Shown here in pieces: positions 45,742-55,656 of a DNA stretch of 64,000 bases; the first letter of the stretch is position 1; every line of letters starts with the position of its first letter. This DNA comes from Chryseobacterium capnotolerans (GTDB lineage Bacteria; Bacteroidota; Bacteroidia; Flavobacteriales; Weeksellaceae). The stretch spans positions 563,001 to 627,000 of the forward strand of contig NZ_CP065589.1 in assembly GCF_021278965.1 (NCBI RefSeq), read 5' to 3'. Made by a program: the position numbers and the translations under genes. The notes under the pieces are model-generated. The model was not told the DNA's origin. It saw only the letters and a list, made by a program, of their open reading frames with translations, and did no database searches.

Positions 45742-47085
45742 ATGAATAGCAGTAGAGTGATTTCCGCCGGAATTTTTTTTGACGGCACAGGAAACAATGG
45801 GGTAAATGCACTTTCATCAGATAAACCACTGAATAATAATGAAAGCTATCACGGTGCATTCACCAATATCTATAAATTGTACAAATCGTTTATCGGTACT
45901 GAGAAAATATACATTGAAGGAATAGGAACCGTTTCAGGAGAGGAAGACAGTAATTTTGCCATGACAACATGTGCAAATCCACCTTATGGAAAAGGGTATT
46001 CATCAGATGATAAACTTCAGAGAGCAGAAGACTTTGTAAAGAAGATCGTTCATGATGAAAATGACGAATATCATTTTTATTTATATGGTTTCGGGAGAGG
46101 AGGAATGCTGGCCAGAACCTTTAGTCATTGGCTTTTTTCCAACTATCCTTTTGCTAAAATTAAGGTGAAGTTTTTGGGAGCTTTTGATACGGTAGAATCA
46201 AAACCGTTTAATACTTATGATCTGAGTGTGCCTCATCAGGTGGAAAATGTATTTCATATCTGTGCACTTCATGAATGCCGTTTTTTTTTCCCGCTGACTG
46301 GCTTTTTTGAGAATTCTAAAATAATGAAGGATCATCAGTTCCGGAATAATACCACCGTCTGGAAAGAAATTTTTGTTCCGGGAGCTCATGCTGATATCGG
46401 AGGCGGTTATCTGGAAGGTCCGCAGTCAGCATATATTTCTACAGACTTTGCCAGTTCAGATGATCTTAAGAATTATGTTCAAAATATAAGAAACAGGAAA
46501 ACCGATCTTGAAGGAAATAAGGCATGGGATGCTTTACTTTCAGGATTCAAAATAGAAAGAAAAGATGCCTTTTCTAAAGCTTATGTCTGCAGAGATAAAG
46601 TGTACAATGAATTATCAAAAATATATGGAAAACTCATGCTGGAAGAAACCAATGCCGTTTCACCAGTTTTTGCATCAGGAAATGAGCTGGAAACAGATTA
46701 TGGTAGACATCCTTTATTGAGAGAGCTGTATAAAGAATTGCAAGAATATGTAAGAGAGTTTATTATAGATAAAAAGCCATTATACGATTACAATATACTG
46801 GCTGATTATATCCATATTTCAGCTAATTTCGGGTTGTATCACGATGGCTTGAAGGCTAGATCGGAATATGAAGTAAATGTTGAGCTTCTCAACAATGGAT
46901 TGAATGTTTCAAGCAGCACTATCGTGGATCAAAAAAGTAATGCAAGGCTTTCAGTTGAACTTCATCTTCCCGAAGATAGTTTTGTATCCGATTTTCTGTA
47001 TGGAACCAGCGTTCCCAATAACGATATCTGGACTCGTTCTATTATCAGAACTCCGGCAATAAAGTTGGATGAAATCAATAATTAG
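45742..47085 (+). CDS. DUF2235/Tle1-like hydrolase fold with Ser-to-Gly nucleophile replacement
   Basis: This 447-residue protein follows the DUF2235 pattern: an N-terminal GIFFDGTGNN, the nucleophile elbow YLYGFGRGGMLAR, and the late catalytic block PGAHADIGGGY. In this family the elbow reads GFSRG with Ser as the nucleophile; here residue 118 is Gly (codon GGG at 46093-46095). The other family motifs are intact, so it may be a pseudoenzyme. Active members include type VI phospholipase effectors such as Tle1. No T6SS genes or immunity partner are visible here. Confidence 0.85.
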   Translation: MNSSRVISAGIFFDGTGNNGVNALSSDKPLNNNESYHGAFTNIYKLYKSFIGTEKIYIEGIGTVSGEEDSNFAMTTCANPPYGKGYSSDDKLQRAEDFVKKIVHDENDEYHFYLYGFGRGGMLARTFSHWLFSNYPFAKIKVKFLGAFDTVESKPFNTYDLSVPHQVENVFHICALHECRFFFPLTGFFENSKIMKDHQFRNNTTVWKEIFVPGAHADIGGGYLEGPQSAYISTDFASSDDLKNYVQNIRNRKTDLEGNKAWDALLSGFKIERKDAFSKAYVCRDKVYNELSKIYGKLMLEETNAVSPVFASGNELETDYGRHPLLRELYKELQEYVREFIIDKKPLYDYNILADYIHISANFGLYHDGLKARSEYEVNVELLNNGLNVSSSTIVDQKSNARLSVELHLPEDSFVSDFLYGTSVPNNDIWTRSIIRTPAIKLDEINN

Positions 47086-47119
47086 TAGTAGTCCTTTTTA
47101 GTTTTAAATTTTAGGTTGT

Positions 47120-47147
47120 AAGGGCATCACATCAGATGCCCTTTGTA
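47120..47147 (+). terminator. Terminator after the DUF2235 gene
   Basis: AAGGGCATC-ACATCA-GATGCCCTT is a perfect 9-bp stem followed by TGTATTTT. The 308-bp gap to the ABC-F gene also holds a GCGGTCTG...GGGCCGTTTTTTT hairpin-like stretch (47286-47318) and the ABC-F promoter. Confidence 0.85.
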
Positions 47148-47345
47148 TTTTCCTTTAGAAATAGAATTTTTATTTTCTAAGAATTGAAATTGGATGTATT
47201 TCTGGAAAATCAGCTGGCGAACCTGTGTTTTCTGGATGATCATTGATACAATAAGATGATAGGATCGGGATGGCTTTGAAAAGCTAAAAAAGCGGTCTGT
47301 TTTGGGCCGTTTTTTTTATTTCTGGGCCATTCATTTCTTTTTCCG

Positions 47346-47353
47346 TATTTTTG
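47346..47353 (+). promoter_or_regulatory. ABC-F -7 promoter element
   Basis: TATTTTTG lies 41 bp before the ABC-F start codon. No clear -33 box is seen. Confidence 0.5.
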
Positions 47354-47393
47354 CCCCCGAAAATTCATTATTCATTACTAATTATCAATTAAA

Positions 47394-49322
47394 ATGCTTT
47401 CGGTTCAAAGTTTAGGATTACACCATTCGGGAAATTATTTATTTCAAAATGTAAATTTTACCATTAAAAAGGATGATAAAGTGGGGCTCGTAGGAAAAAA
47501 TGGAGCAGGAAAATCTACTTTATTGAAAATGCTGTCCGGAGAAATTAATTTCTACGAAGGAGAAGTGATTACAGAAGGAAGCGTTACCATTGGTTTCCTA
47601 AAGCAGGATCTTGATTTTGTAAAAGGAAGAACGGTTTGGGCTGAAACCATGCAGGCTTTTGAGCAAATTAATGCATGGAAGAACGAACTTGAAGAGGTGA
47701 ATCACCAAATGGCGACAAGAACCGATTACGAAAGTGATTCCTATACGGATTTGATTAATAAAATGACCGAACTGAATGACCTTTTGATGAACCATGATGC
47801 CTACAATCTGGAAGGTGATATGGAAAAAGTGTTGTTTGGTTTAGGGTTTAAAGCTGATGATTTCCAAAAAATCACTGATGAGTTTTCAGGAGGATGGAGA
47901 ATGAGAATCGAATTGGCAAAGCTGCTTCTTCAAAAGAATGACATCATGCTTCTCGATGAGCCTACCAACCACCTGGATATGGAATCTATCATCTGGCTGG
48001 AAAACTTCTTAAAAGATTATCCCGGAGCAATTGTGCTGGTAAGTCACGATAAACAGTTTATGACCGCTGTTTGTAACCGTACTTTTGATATCAACAATAA
48101 GAAGGTTGACGACTATAAAGCCAATTATACCAAATATCTTGTGATGCGTGAAGACCGCCGTGAAAAACTGATTCAGGCTAAAAAGAATCAGGATGCGGAG
48201 ATCAAGCAGATGGAAGATAACATTAATAAGTTCCGTGCAAGTGCTACCAAAGCATCTTTTGCCCAGTCACTTATTAAGAAATTAGATAAAATAGAACGTA
48301 TTGAAGTAGATAATGAAGATGTTTCAAAATTCAATATCCGTTTTGTACAGTCTATGGTTCCAGGGAAAGTAATTTTCGAAGCTGAAAACCTTGGAAAAGC
48401 TTATGGTCAGAAGCAGATTTTTGACGATGTAGATTTTATTGTTCAAAGAGGAGATAGAATTGCTCTTTTAGGACAAAACGGACAAGGAAAAACAACCTTG
48501 GCTAAAATTTTAGCAGGAGATATTAAAGATTATTCAGGAGTATGGAATCTTGGACATAACGTAAACATCGGATACTTTGCCCAAAATCAGGAAGAAGTTT
48601 TAACACCGAATAAAACGGTTCTTGAAGAAGCAGAAGATGCAGCAACAGAAGAAACCAGGCCTAGAGTAAGAGATTTATTAGGATCTTTCCTATTCCAGGG
48701 AGATGCTGTTACCAAGAAAACAAAAGTACTTTCCGGAGGGGAAAGAAATCGTCTGGCACTTTGTAAACTATTACTTCGTCCTTTCAATACATTGATCATG
48801 GACGAACCTACCAACCACCTGGATATTCAGTCTAAAGAGATTATTAAACTGGCGTTACAGAACTTTGAAGGTACGTTAATTGTAATTTCTCACGACAGGG
48901 AATTCCTTCAGGGACTTTGTGATAAAATCTATGAATTCCGTGATGGGAAGATGAAAGAATTCCTTGGAGATATCAATGAATATCTTGAGTACAGACAAAA
49001 AGAAACCATCAGAGAAATTTCTGCAGAAAAAGCTAAACTTCACAATGAAGTAAAAGAAGAGCCAAAGAAAGTAGAAGAGAAACCTGTCGTTAGCACCAGC
49101 CAGGCATCTAATATTGTCAGCAAGGAACAAAAAAATATTCAAAATAAAATCAAGAAGGTAGAAGAAAAAATTTCTGAGCTTGAAACTAAAGTAGAAGAAA
49201 TGGAAGCTTCTTTCGCTAAAGAAAACCCTTCCGATGAAACTTTAGAAAAATACAATAAAGCTAAAGAGGAGCTGGACAACGCTCTGCAGGAATGGGAGTA
49301 CCTGGGAACCCAACTTGATTAA
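47394..49322 (+). CDS. ABC-F family ATPase
   Basis: This 642-residue soluble ATPase has two ABC domains and no membrane part. Domain 1 has GKNGAGKSTLLK, FSGGWRMRIELAK and LLDEPTNHLD. Domain 2 has GQNGQGKTTLAK, LSGGERNRLALCK and IMDEPTNHLD. The linker and the Lys/Glu-rich C-terminal coiled coil (about 560-640) are as in Uup/YfmM-type ABC-Fs. Members act on ribosomes as translation factors or antibiotic-resistance proteins; no resistance signature is visible, so a housekeeping role is likelier. It is monocistronic. Confidence 0.95.
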   Translation: MLSVQSLGLHHSGNYLFQNVNFTIKKDDKVGLVGKNGAGKSTLLKMLSGEINFYEGEVITEGSVTIGFLKQDLDFVKGRTVWAETMQAFEQINAWKNELEEVNHQMATRTDYESDSYTDLINKMTELNDLLMNHDAYNLEGDMEKVLFGLGFKADDFQKITDEFSGGWRMRIELAKLLLQKNDIMLLDEPTNHLDMESIIWLENFLKDYPGAIVLVSHDKQFMTAVCNRTFDINNKKVDDYKANYTKYLVMREDRREKLIQAKKNQDAEIKQMEDNINKFRASATKASFAQSLIKKLDKIERIEVDNEDVSKFNIRFVQSMVPGKVIFEAENLGKAYGQKQIFDDVDFIVQRGDRIALLGQNGQGKTTLAKILAGDIKDYSGVWNLGHNVNIGYFAQNQEEVLTPNKTVLEEAEDAATEETRPRVRDLLGSFLFQGDAVTKKTKVLSGGERNRLALCKLLLRPFNTLIMDEPTNHLDIQSKEIIKLALQNFEGTLIVISHDREFLQGLCDKIYEFRDGKMKEFLGDINEYLEYRQKETIREISAEKAKLHNEVKEEPKKVEEKPVVSTSQASNIVSKEQKNIQNKIKKVEEKISELETKVEEMEASFAKENPSDETLEKYNKAKEELDNALQEWEYLGTQLD

Positions 49323-49332
49323 TTGATCATAC

Positions 49333-49366
49333 AAAGCTTCATAATTTACTTTATGAAGCTTTTTTG
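49333..49366 (+). terminator. ABC-F terminator
   Basis: AAAGCTTCATAA / TTATGAAGCTTT is a perfect 12-bp stem followed by TTTTG. Confidence 0.92.
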
Positions 49367-49466
49367 TAACAAAATATGATTCTTTTCTACTTATCAAAAG
49401 TGAATCATAAAAGTAATTTAATAGAAGTTTTGGCTGAAAATTAAATTATTTTCATAATTTTGACCC

Positions 49467-49820
49467 ATGATTAAAGAAAGCAGAAACTTAAAAGTATTTA
49501 TCTCCAGGCTGTTGTTTGGGGTATACTTCATCGCGCTGCTTTCTCAGAGCTTTCACCATCATGAATCTGTAGATTATTTTAAAACATTTAATCTTAAAAA
49601 AGTCGAAAATTCTGTAACGAAAGCCATTACTAAAGAGAAAGCGGGTGACTGTCTGGCCTGCCACTTTTTGGTGACCGGACACACATTAGCTCCTGAAGAA
49701 TTCAGCTTTAGCTTTGAGCATTATACGCACGAGGTAAAGCAAATTATCGCCATTCAGGAAAAAATCTGGTCTCAGACCAAATTTACCTTTCAGCTTCGCG
49801 GACCACCCGCAATTTCCTAA
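49467..49820 (+). CDS. Small membrane-anchored His/Cys protein upstream of a TonB receptor
   Basis: This 117-residue protein has one N-terminal membrane helix (ISRLLFGVYFIALLSQ) followed by SFHHHESVDYF and a GDCLACHFLVTGH stretch, giving clustered His and a CxxCH motif. Such His/Cys groups often bind metals or haem. It lies just before the TonB receptor, so a metal (zinc or copper) uptake or sensing role is a reasonable guess. The family is not recognised. Confidence 0.65.
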   Translation: MIKESRNLKVFISRLLFGVYFIALLSQSFHHHESVDYFKTFNLKKVENSVTKAITKEKAGDCLACHFLVTGHTLAPEEFSFSFEHYTHEVKQIIAIQEKIWSQTKFTFQLRGPPAIS

Positions 49821-49996
49821 TCAATACATTCTTATTGGGTTTAAACTCTATACTGTAGAATTTAATGTTCAAGGTTTGAAGTTTAATGGTTAAAGTTGTT
49901 GAAAAACAGCTGTAGCTTGTAAAGGATAAGTACTCGTTGACTTAGTTCCACAATCTTAACTTTTGACTTCTTATCAGTGATACATTTTACATGATA

Positions 49997-50071
49997 CATG
50001 ATACCTGTATCATGAATCTAAGCCCATTCAATAAATTTTAACGAAAAGTGTACCCCTCATTAAAAGGGTAC
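49997..50071. promoter_or_regulatory. Palindromic site and leader hairpin upstream of the TonB receptor
   Basis: CATGATAC-CT-GTATCATG (49997-50014) is a perfect 8+8 palindrome lying 77 bp before the receptor start, with a further ATGATAC copy beside it. A GTACCC / GGGTAC hairpin (50050-50071) follows in the leader. Together they look like an operator plus leader structure. The remaining 270-bp gap shows nothing else. Confidence 0.5.
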
Positions 50072-50090
50072 GCAATCAATCTATTTTACA

Positions 50091-52483
50091 ATGAAATTGA
50101 TATATTGCCTGCTGCTGATCTTTTGCGGATCGGTATTTACGAGTGCACAGAAAGCTTATACTGTACAAGGAACGGTTCAGGATTTTCATGACAAAACCAT
50201 GCTGGAAAATGCAGTGGTGAAAATTGGGAATCTTACAGCAAAAACAGATAAAAAAGGAATGTTCTCCTTTGATAGAGTCCCTGCAGGGAAGTATACACTC
50301 ATTGCACAACATCCTGATTGCAATGATTATACTGAAAATATAAGAGTTGATCAGGATATTCAGCTTATCATTACACTGGAACATCATATTAAAGATATTG
50401 AAACAGTGACCATTCATGGAAGTCACAAGAACAATGGAAGTATGGTGGTGAAAACACTTGATAAATCAACGCTTTCAAGAAATGTCACCGAAAACTTAGG
50501 GAATTTATTAACTAACATTTCCGGAGTAAACGTTCTTAAAACCGGAAATAATATTGCTAAGCCTATTATCCATGGCCTTTATGGAAGCAGAGTTTCCATT
50601 CTTAATGATGGGGTGAAGCTGGCTGAACAAGAATGGGGAGTAGAACACGCTCCTAACGTGGATGTCAATAATTTTGAACATATCGATGTGATCAAAGGAG
50701 CATCTGCTTTGAAATATGGAGCGGGTGCTGTAGGTGGAGTCGTTGTTTTACAACCTCAGGTTTTACCAAAGAAAGATACTATTATGGGAAATGTTTCTCT
50801 TTCCGGAATTTCAAATGGAAGAGGGGCTGATCTTAATGTTAAGCTTGCAAAAACCTGGGAGAATGGCTGGGCAATAAAAACGAATGGAAGCTATAAAAAG
50901 CTAGGTGATCTGGAAGCTCCAGATTATGGTCTGATGAATACAGGGCTTGAAAGTTCCGGGTTTAATTTTGGCGTTCAGAAAATGACCTTTGAAAAAGGAT
51001 TCTCATTTGATTATTATCTGACAAAAAGCACAGTAGGAATTCTTAGAAGTTCCCATGTAGGAAATTCTGAAGATCTACGTAATGCGCTTACAGCACCGGA
51101 ACCAATCTATCAAAGAGATTTTAGTTATGATATTGATAATCCTCAACAAGAAATTGAACATCATATTGCTAAAATATCCGCTTACAAAAGATTTGAAAAC
51201 TTTGGGAAACTTACAGCTACCTATAGCTTTCAATACAATCATAGAAAAGAATATGATATAAGACGTACAGAACAACTTAGTAAAAAACCAGCATTGGATC
51301 TTGAGTTGATTACCAATGATCTGAATGTAAATCACCTGGTAGAAAGAGGCAAATGGAATCTTGAAACAGGAATTAATGCGGGGTATCAGAATAACTATTC
51401 CAATACCCAGACTGAGGCCAGACGTCTTGTTCCAAATTATGACAGATATTATGCAGGAATTTATTCTGTATTAAAATATAAAATAGCACCTAAGCTGGAT
51501 ATCGAACTTGGAGGAAGATACGATTATGATCATTATGAAGTGACAAAATGGTATGATCTGAGTGATTGGAATAAAACTTACGCAACAGATTATTCAGACT
51601 TTGTAGTAAGAATAAATCAAAACAGGATTCTTACAAAACCATCTTTAAGTTATAATAATATTTCTGTGAACGGAGGGATTGTTTATCATCATTCTGAGTA
51701 TTTTGATTTGAAATTTAATTATGCAAGAGTTTCAAGGTCTCCAAATATTGCAGAACTTTTCGCCGATGGACTTCACCATTCTGCTGCCATTATTGAAAGG
51801 GGAGATATGAGAATGAAAAGTGAAACCGGAAATCAGTTTAATGTAGTGGCAGACATAAAAGCAAATGTTTTAAAAGGATTGAATGTTTCAGTAAACCCAT
51901 ATCTCTTTTATACTCAAAACTTCATCAACCAAATTCCCACAGGGTATCAGAATACACAATGGGGTGGAGCTTTTGTAGTGTATAATTATCAGCAGATCAA
52001 CGCGAAAATGTATGGATTAGATATCGATGCTCAGCTTAAAATTACGGATAACCTGACTTATAAAGGAAGCGGCTCTTATGTATATGGTCAGGATACGACT
52101 CATGATGTACCGCTTATTTTAATGATGCCACCGAATTTTAACAATTCATTGGAATTCAGTAAAAAGAATGGAAAAACTTCTATTTCACAGTAAGTAACAA
52201 TACTTATCTGAAACAGACAAGATTTCCTGTTTATAACGTTCCGATCAGATTATTCGATTCGGACGGAAATCCTTACAATGAAGAAGTGGATATTTCTACA
52301 CCTCCAAACGGATATTCCCTTTGGAACCTTCAGGCAGGGGTAAATCTGTCTAAAAATTTCGGAATTGATTTTTCAATTCGAAATGTATTCAATACGTCTT
52401 ACAGAGATTATCTGAACAGACTTCGTTTCTTTTCCAACGAAATGGGAAGAAACTTTATTTTAACTCTTAAATATCAATTTTAA
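50091..52483 (+). pseudogene. TonB-dependent outer-membrane receptor, -1 frameshift near the C-terminus
   Basis: The receptor has a signal peptide, an N-terminal carboxypeptidase-regulatory-like domain (AYTVQGTVQDFHDKTML), a plug (GNLLTNISGVNVLKTGNN, IHGLYGSRVSILNDGVK, FEHIDVIKGASALKYGAGAV) and a 22-strand-type barrel. The first frame ends at NGKTSISQ (52193). One extra A in the run at 52161-52165 (giving KKEWKNFYFTVSNN) or at 52172-52176 (giving GKNFYFTVSNN) joins the last ~95 residues, which end in the normal terminal strand RNFILTLKYQF. The plug motif EQEWGVEHAPNVD resembles metal-type receptors. The final strand is needed for barrel insertion, so the gene as read is broken. Confidence 0.9.
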
Positions 52484-52501
52484 TTACTTAAAATCAAAAA
52501 C

Positions 52502-53089
52502 ATGAAAAATATTTTTAAAAATACAACTTTTATTTTAGGACTTTTATTCTTTGCCGTTTCTTTAAGTGTAACCTCTTGTAACCGAAGCGATGACGAAGCA
52601 GATGATCTTCCTCAGGAAGAACTGTCAGATGTTCTTTTAAAAGTAACGGATGAAGCTACAGGAGTTCCCGTAGTTTATGATTATCAGGTGAACAGTACCA
52701 CGAACCCTAATGTTAAATTGATCAATGGACATACTTATAATGTAGAGGTTCTTTTCAAAAATGGTGACGAAGACGCTACTCAGGAAATTAAAGACGCAAA
52801 AAATGAACACTTCCTGGTGTATAACTTTCCAAACTCTGACATCACCTTAACCCGTACTGATGATGAAAGCTCTACAAGAGGGGATGGAAACCGTGTAGGG
52901 CTGAAAACAAGATGGCTGGTCAATACTGCTGTAAAAAATGCTTCTGCACCTAGTCAGTTGGTTCTTACATTATTCCATGAGCCGGTAACGGTTTCTGAAG
53001 CTTCTGCTGTGAGTGGAAACGGGGTGATTTACGGAGCTCATACAGGAGGTGAAACAGACGCACAAGCTAATTACAATATTATTAATTAA
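52502..53089 (+). CDS. Lipoprotein associated with the TonB receptor
   Basis: This 195-residue protein has a lipoprotein signal (FFAVSLSVTSC) followed by an acidic Asp/Glu stretch and a beta-rich domain (LLKVTDEATGVPVVYDYQV, HTYNVEVLFKNGDEDATQ). It starts 19 bp after the receptor stop, suggesting one operon and a role as a surface or periplasmic partner in substrate capture. The family is not recognised. Confidence 0.75.
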   Translation: MKNIFKNTTFILGLLFFAVSLSVTSCNRSDDEADDLPQEELSDVLLKVTDEATGVPVVYDYQVNSTTNPNVKLINGHTYNVEVLFKNGDEDATQEIKDAKNEHFLVYNFPNSDITLTRTDDESSTRGDGNRVGLKTRWLVNTAVKNASAPSQLVLTLFHEPVTVSEASAVSGNGVIYGAHTGGETDAQANYNIIN

Positions 53090-53142
53090 AAAATAAGCTC
53101 TTCATAGCAAAGAGCCTATATATCGTTATATTAATTTTGGGG

Positions 53143-53170
53143 AACCACTGATTTTTTCAGTGGTTTTTTT
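53143..53170 (+). terminator. Terminator of the TonB receptor operon
   Basis: AACCACTG / CAGTGGTT with a T-rich loop, followed by TTTTT and AT-rich sequence. Confidence 0.82.
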
Positions 53171-53230
53171 ATTTAACAATATTTGGCTGTATTAGTTGAT
53201 TTTAAATGGGTGATTTTCATAAAAAATTCA

Positions 53231-53238
53231 TATTTTTG
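53231..53238 (+). promoter_or_regulatory. tig -7 promoter element
   Basis: TATTTTTG lies 23 bp before the trigger factor start codon. Confidence 0.5.
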
Positions 53239-53260
53239 CAACCTAAAATTTTAATCGATA

Positions 53261-54595
53261 ATGAAGGTTACCGCACAAAACCATGATGATGTAAGTGCAT
53301 TACTTACTGTAACATTGGAGAAATCTGACTACAAAGAAAAAGTAGAAAAGCAATTGATTAATTATGCTAAAAATGCGCAAGTTCCTGGATTCAGAAAAGG
53401 GAAAGTGCCTTTGAGTATGGTTAAGAAACAATATGAAGCAGGAATTGCATTTGAAGAAATCAACAGACAGGTTTCTGATGCATTGAACAGCTATGTTAAC
53501 GACAACAAGTTAAGATTAGTTGGTCAGCCTATTCCTCAGCCAGTAAACGAATTAGATTACAATGCTGATCAGGTAACAGTTGCTTTCGAAGTAGGATATG
53601 AGCCTGCATTCACTATAGATTTAGCTAAGTATGAAGCGCCTCACTACAAAGTAGAAGCTTCTGAAAAAGAAATCAGCAAGAGTATTGAAAACATGCAGAA
53701 GCGTTTCGCTGAGCAGGTTCCTCAAGATAAAATCACTAAAGATTCTTACATCGCTTTAGAAGTTTCTCAAGTTGTGGAAGAAGATGCTGAAGGAGAGCAC
53801 CACCACCACCCAAAGAACGTTACCATTACAGCTGAAAACAAAGAAGCTTTCAAATTAGTAAAAGCTTTGAAAATGGATGGATCTGTAAAAGTAACTAAAG
53901 AAACTCTTGCAGGTGATGAAGAATTAGCTAAAGAATTAGGATTCAGCAAAGAAGAAGTAGAGCACCTACACCACAATGAAGTGGAAGTTAAAGTAAAAGA
54001 CTTCTATTCATTAGACTTAGCTGAACTTAACCAGGAGTTATTCGACAAAGTATACGGAGAAGGAAACATCAAGTCTGAAGAAGAGCTTAAAGAAAAAGTT
54101 AAGACAGAATTAGATGAGTATTTCCAGCAAAATGCTGACGTTCACTTCGTGAATAAAGTATTAGAGCAAGTTACTGAAAAAGAAGAAGTAGCACTTCCTG
54201 AAGCTTTCTTAGTAAAATGGTTAATGTTCTCTAACCAGAACATCCAGTCTGAAGAGCAGGCTAAAGAAATCCTTGAAAACGAGAAAAACCAATTGAGATA
54301 CCAGATCATCGAAGGTAAATTGATGACTGATAACGAAATCAATCTTGATTATGCTGATGTATTGGCACAAGCTGAGCAATTAGTGAAAAACCAATTGGCT
54401 ATCTACGGAATCCACCACTTAGGTGATGAGGAGATCCAAAAATATGCTGTTGAAATGTTAAAAGATCAGGAGCAAGTAAGACAAATTTCTTCTGAAGTGG
54501 CTATGGCTAAATTAAAAGATGTAATTCTTGAAAAAGCTAGCAAAAAAGAAACTAAAATTTCTCACGACGAATTTTTAGAAGAACTTAAAAAATAA
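53261..54595 (+). CDS. tig: Trigger factor
   Basis: This ribosome-bound chaperone and peptidyl-prolyl isomerase helps nascent chains fold. The 444-residue protein has the ribosome-binding signature GFRKGKVPLSMVKKQYEAG near residue 44, a middle domain (about 140-220) in the PPIase position but poorly conserved and containing a His run (GEHHHHPKN), and the C-terminal SurA-like helical domain. The divergent PPIase region is usual for Bacteroidota. The gene has its own promoter and terminator. Confidence 0.95.
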   Translation: MKVTAQNHDDVSALLTVTLEKSDYKEKVEKQLINYAKNAQVPGFRKGKVPLSMVKKQYEAGIAFEEINRQVSDALNSYVNDNKLRLVGQPIPQPVNELDYNADQVTVAFEVGYEPAFTIDLAKYEAPHYKVEASEKEISKSIENMQKRFAEQVPQDKITKDSYIALEVSQVVEEDAEGEHHHHPKNVTITAENKEAFKLVKALKMDGSVKVTKETLAGDEELAKELGFSKEEVEHLHHNEVEVKVKDFYSLDLAELNQELFDKVYGEGNIKSEEELKEKVKTELDEYFQQNADVHFVNKVLEQVTEKEEVALPEAFLVKWLMFSNQNIQSEEQAKEILENEKNQLRYQIIEGKLMTDNEINLDYADVLAQAEQLVKNQLAIYGIHHLGDEEIQKYAVEMLKDQEQVRQISSEVAMAKLKDVILEKASKKETKISHDEFLEELKK

Positions 54596-54618
54596 TTATA
54601 CTCAGATATAAATATTTC

Positions 54619-54648
54619 AAAACCGTCAATTCTTTGGCGGTTTTTTTA
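54619..54648 (+). terminator. tig terminator
   Basis: AACCGTCAA / TTGGCGGTT form a stem (one G-U pair) followed by TTTTTAT, 23 bp after the stop. Confidence 0.88.
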
Positions 54649-54785
54649 TTTGAACATTATAAGACTCCCTCAGCTTTGGGATCATCCCATGATTGCTCAC
54701 TTATTATTCATTATTAATTACTCATTACTCATATTTAGCATGTCCGCCAATATTCCTATATTTACCCTTTAAACTTATTATATAT

Positions 54786-55472
54786 ATGAAAAAGATCATC
54801 ATTCCATTTTTCTGTGTCGTACTTTTCTTTGTTCCGGCAGCAGCTCAGAAGAAAGATGCCGCTTCTGTAAAAACGGAGGCCGCTAAATCAACGATTACCG
54901 CTAAAGAGGTATTGGATAACTACTTTAAAGCATTGGGAGGAAAAGATAAGCTAGAAGGAGTAAAAACTCTTTATATGGAAAATAGCATGACAGCCCAAGG
55001 TATGGAAATTACTATGACTACCAAAAAAATGGGGAACAAGTTCAAGTCTGTACAATCACTTATGGGGCAGCAGATGGTTCAGTTTTTCGACGGTGAAAAA
55101 GGATATTTTGATCAGATGGGAAACAAAACAGCCATTCCTGCAGACAAAGTTACTGAACTTAAAAAAGCAAAACCGGTAGATGCATTAGCATTTGACGGAG
55201 CTACTTTTCAAAATGTTACCGTAGAAAAACTGGATGGTAAAGACTATAATGTATTGGCTTCAGATAAAGGAAAATTTTATTTTGATACTGCTACAGGACT
55301 TTTATATAAAACGATGGCAGGAGAGGGTAATGTAGTGATTAAAAGTTATATGACGGTAGATGGAATACAATTCCCTAAAGAAGTTGAAGCAGAAGGTGCA
55401 GGCCAGAAAGTAGAAATTAAAACGACTAAAGTTACAGTAAATTCCGGAGTAACGGATGCTGATTTTAAATAG
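54786..55472 (+). CDS. LolA-like outer-membrane lipoprotein-sorting family protein
   Basis: This 228-residue exported protein has a signal peptide (IIIPFFCVVLFFVPAAAQ) followed by AKEVLDNYFKALGGKDKLEG and an antiparallel beta sheet typical of the LolA/LolB-like fold (MTAQGMEITMTTKKMGNKFK, FYFDTATGLLYK). It probably binds lipids or lipoprotein acyl chains in the periplasm. ATG at 54786 is chosen; the upstream in-frame codon at 54693 gives an unconvincing N-terminus without a clean signal peptide. Confidence 0.8.
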   Translation: MKKIIIPFFCVVLFFVPAAAQKKDAASVKTEAAKSTITAKEVLDNYFKALGGKDKLEGVKTLYMENSMTAQGMEITMTTKKMGNKFKSVQSLMGQQMVQFFDGEKGYFDQMGNKTAIPADKVTELKKAKPVDALAFDGATFQNVTVEKLDGKDYNVLASDKGKFYFDTATGLLYKTMAGEGNVVIKSYMTVDGIQFPKEVEAEGAGQKVEIKTTKVTVNSGVTDADFK

Positions 55473-55606
55473 CTTAAAGAGTAAGGAAGCTTGATGCTGG
55501 AAGTGAATGAAGACAATCATTAAATTTTAGCATTATTGATTGATATGATTATCAATTGCTAAAGGTTCAGAAGTAACCTCCATCATCCATCTTCTATCCT
55601 TTATAC

Positions 55607-55642
55607 ATAAAAAGCCGGAAATTAATAATTCCGGCTTTTTAT
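55607..55642. terminator. Bidirectional terminator between the LolA-like and DUF3109 genes
   Basis: ATAAAAAGCCGGAA / TTCCGGCTTTTTAT is a perfect 14-bp stem. The 55473-55606 stretch shows a CTTCCAGC-like fragment (GGAAGCTTGATGCTGGAAGT, 55488-55502) and nothing else. Confidence 0.92.
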
Positions 55643-55656
55643 GTAAAGAAGATTAT

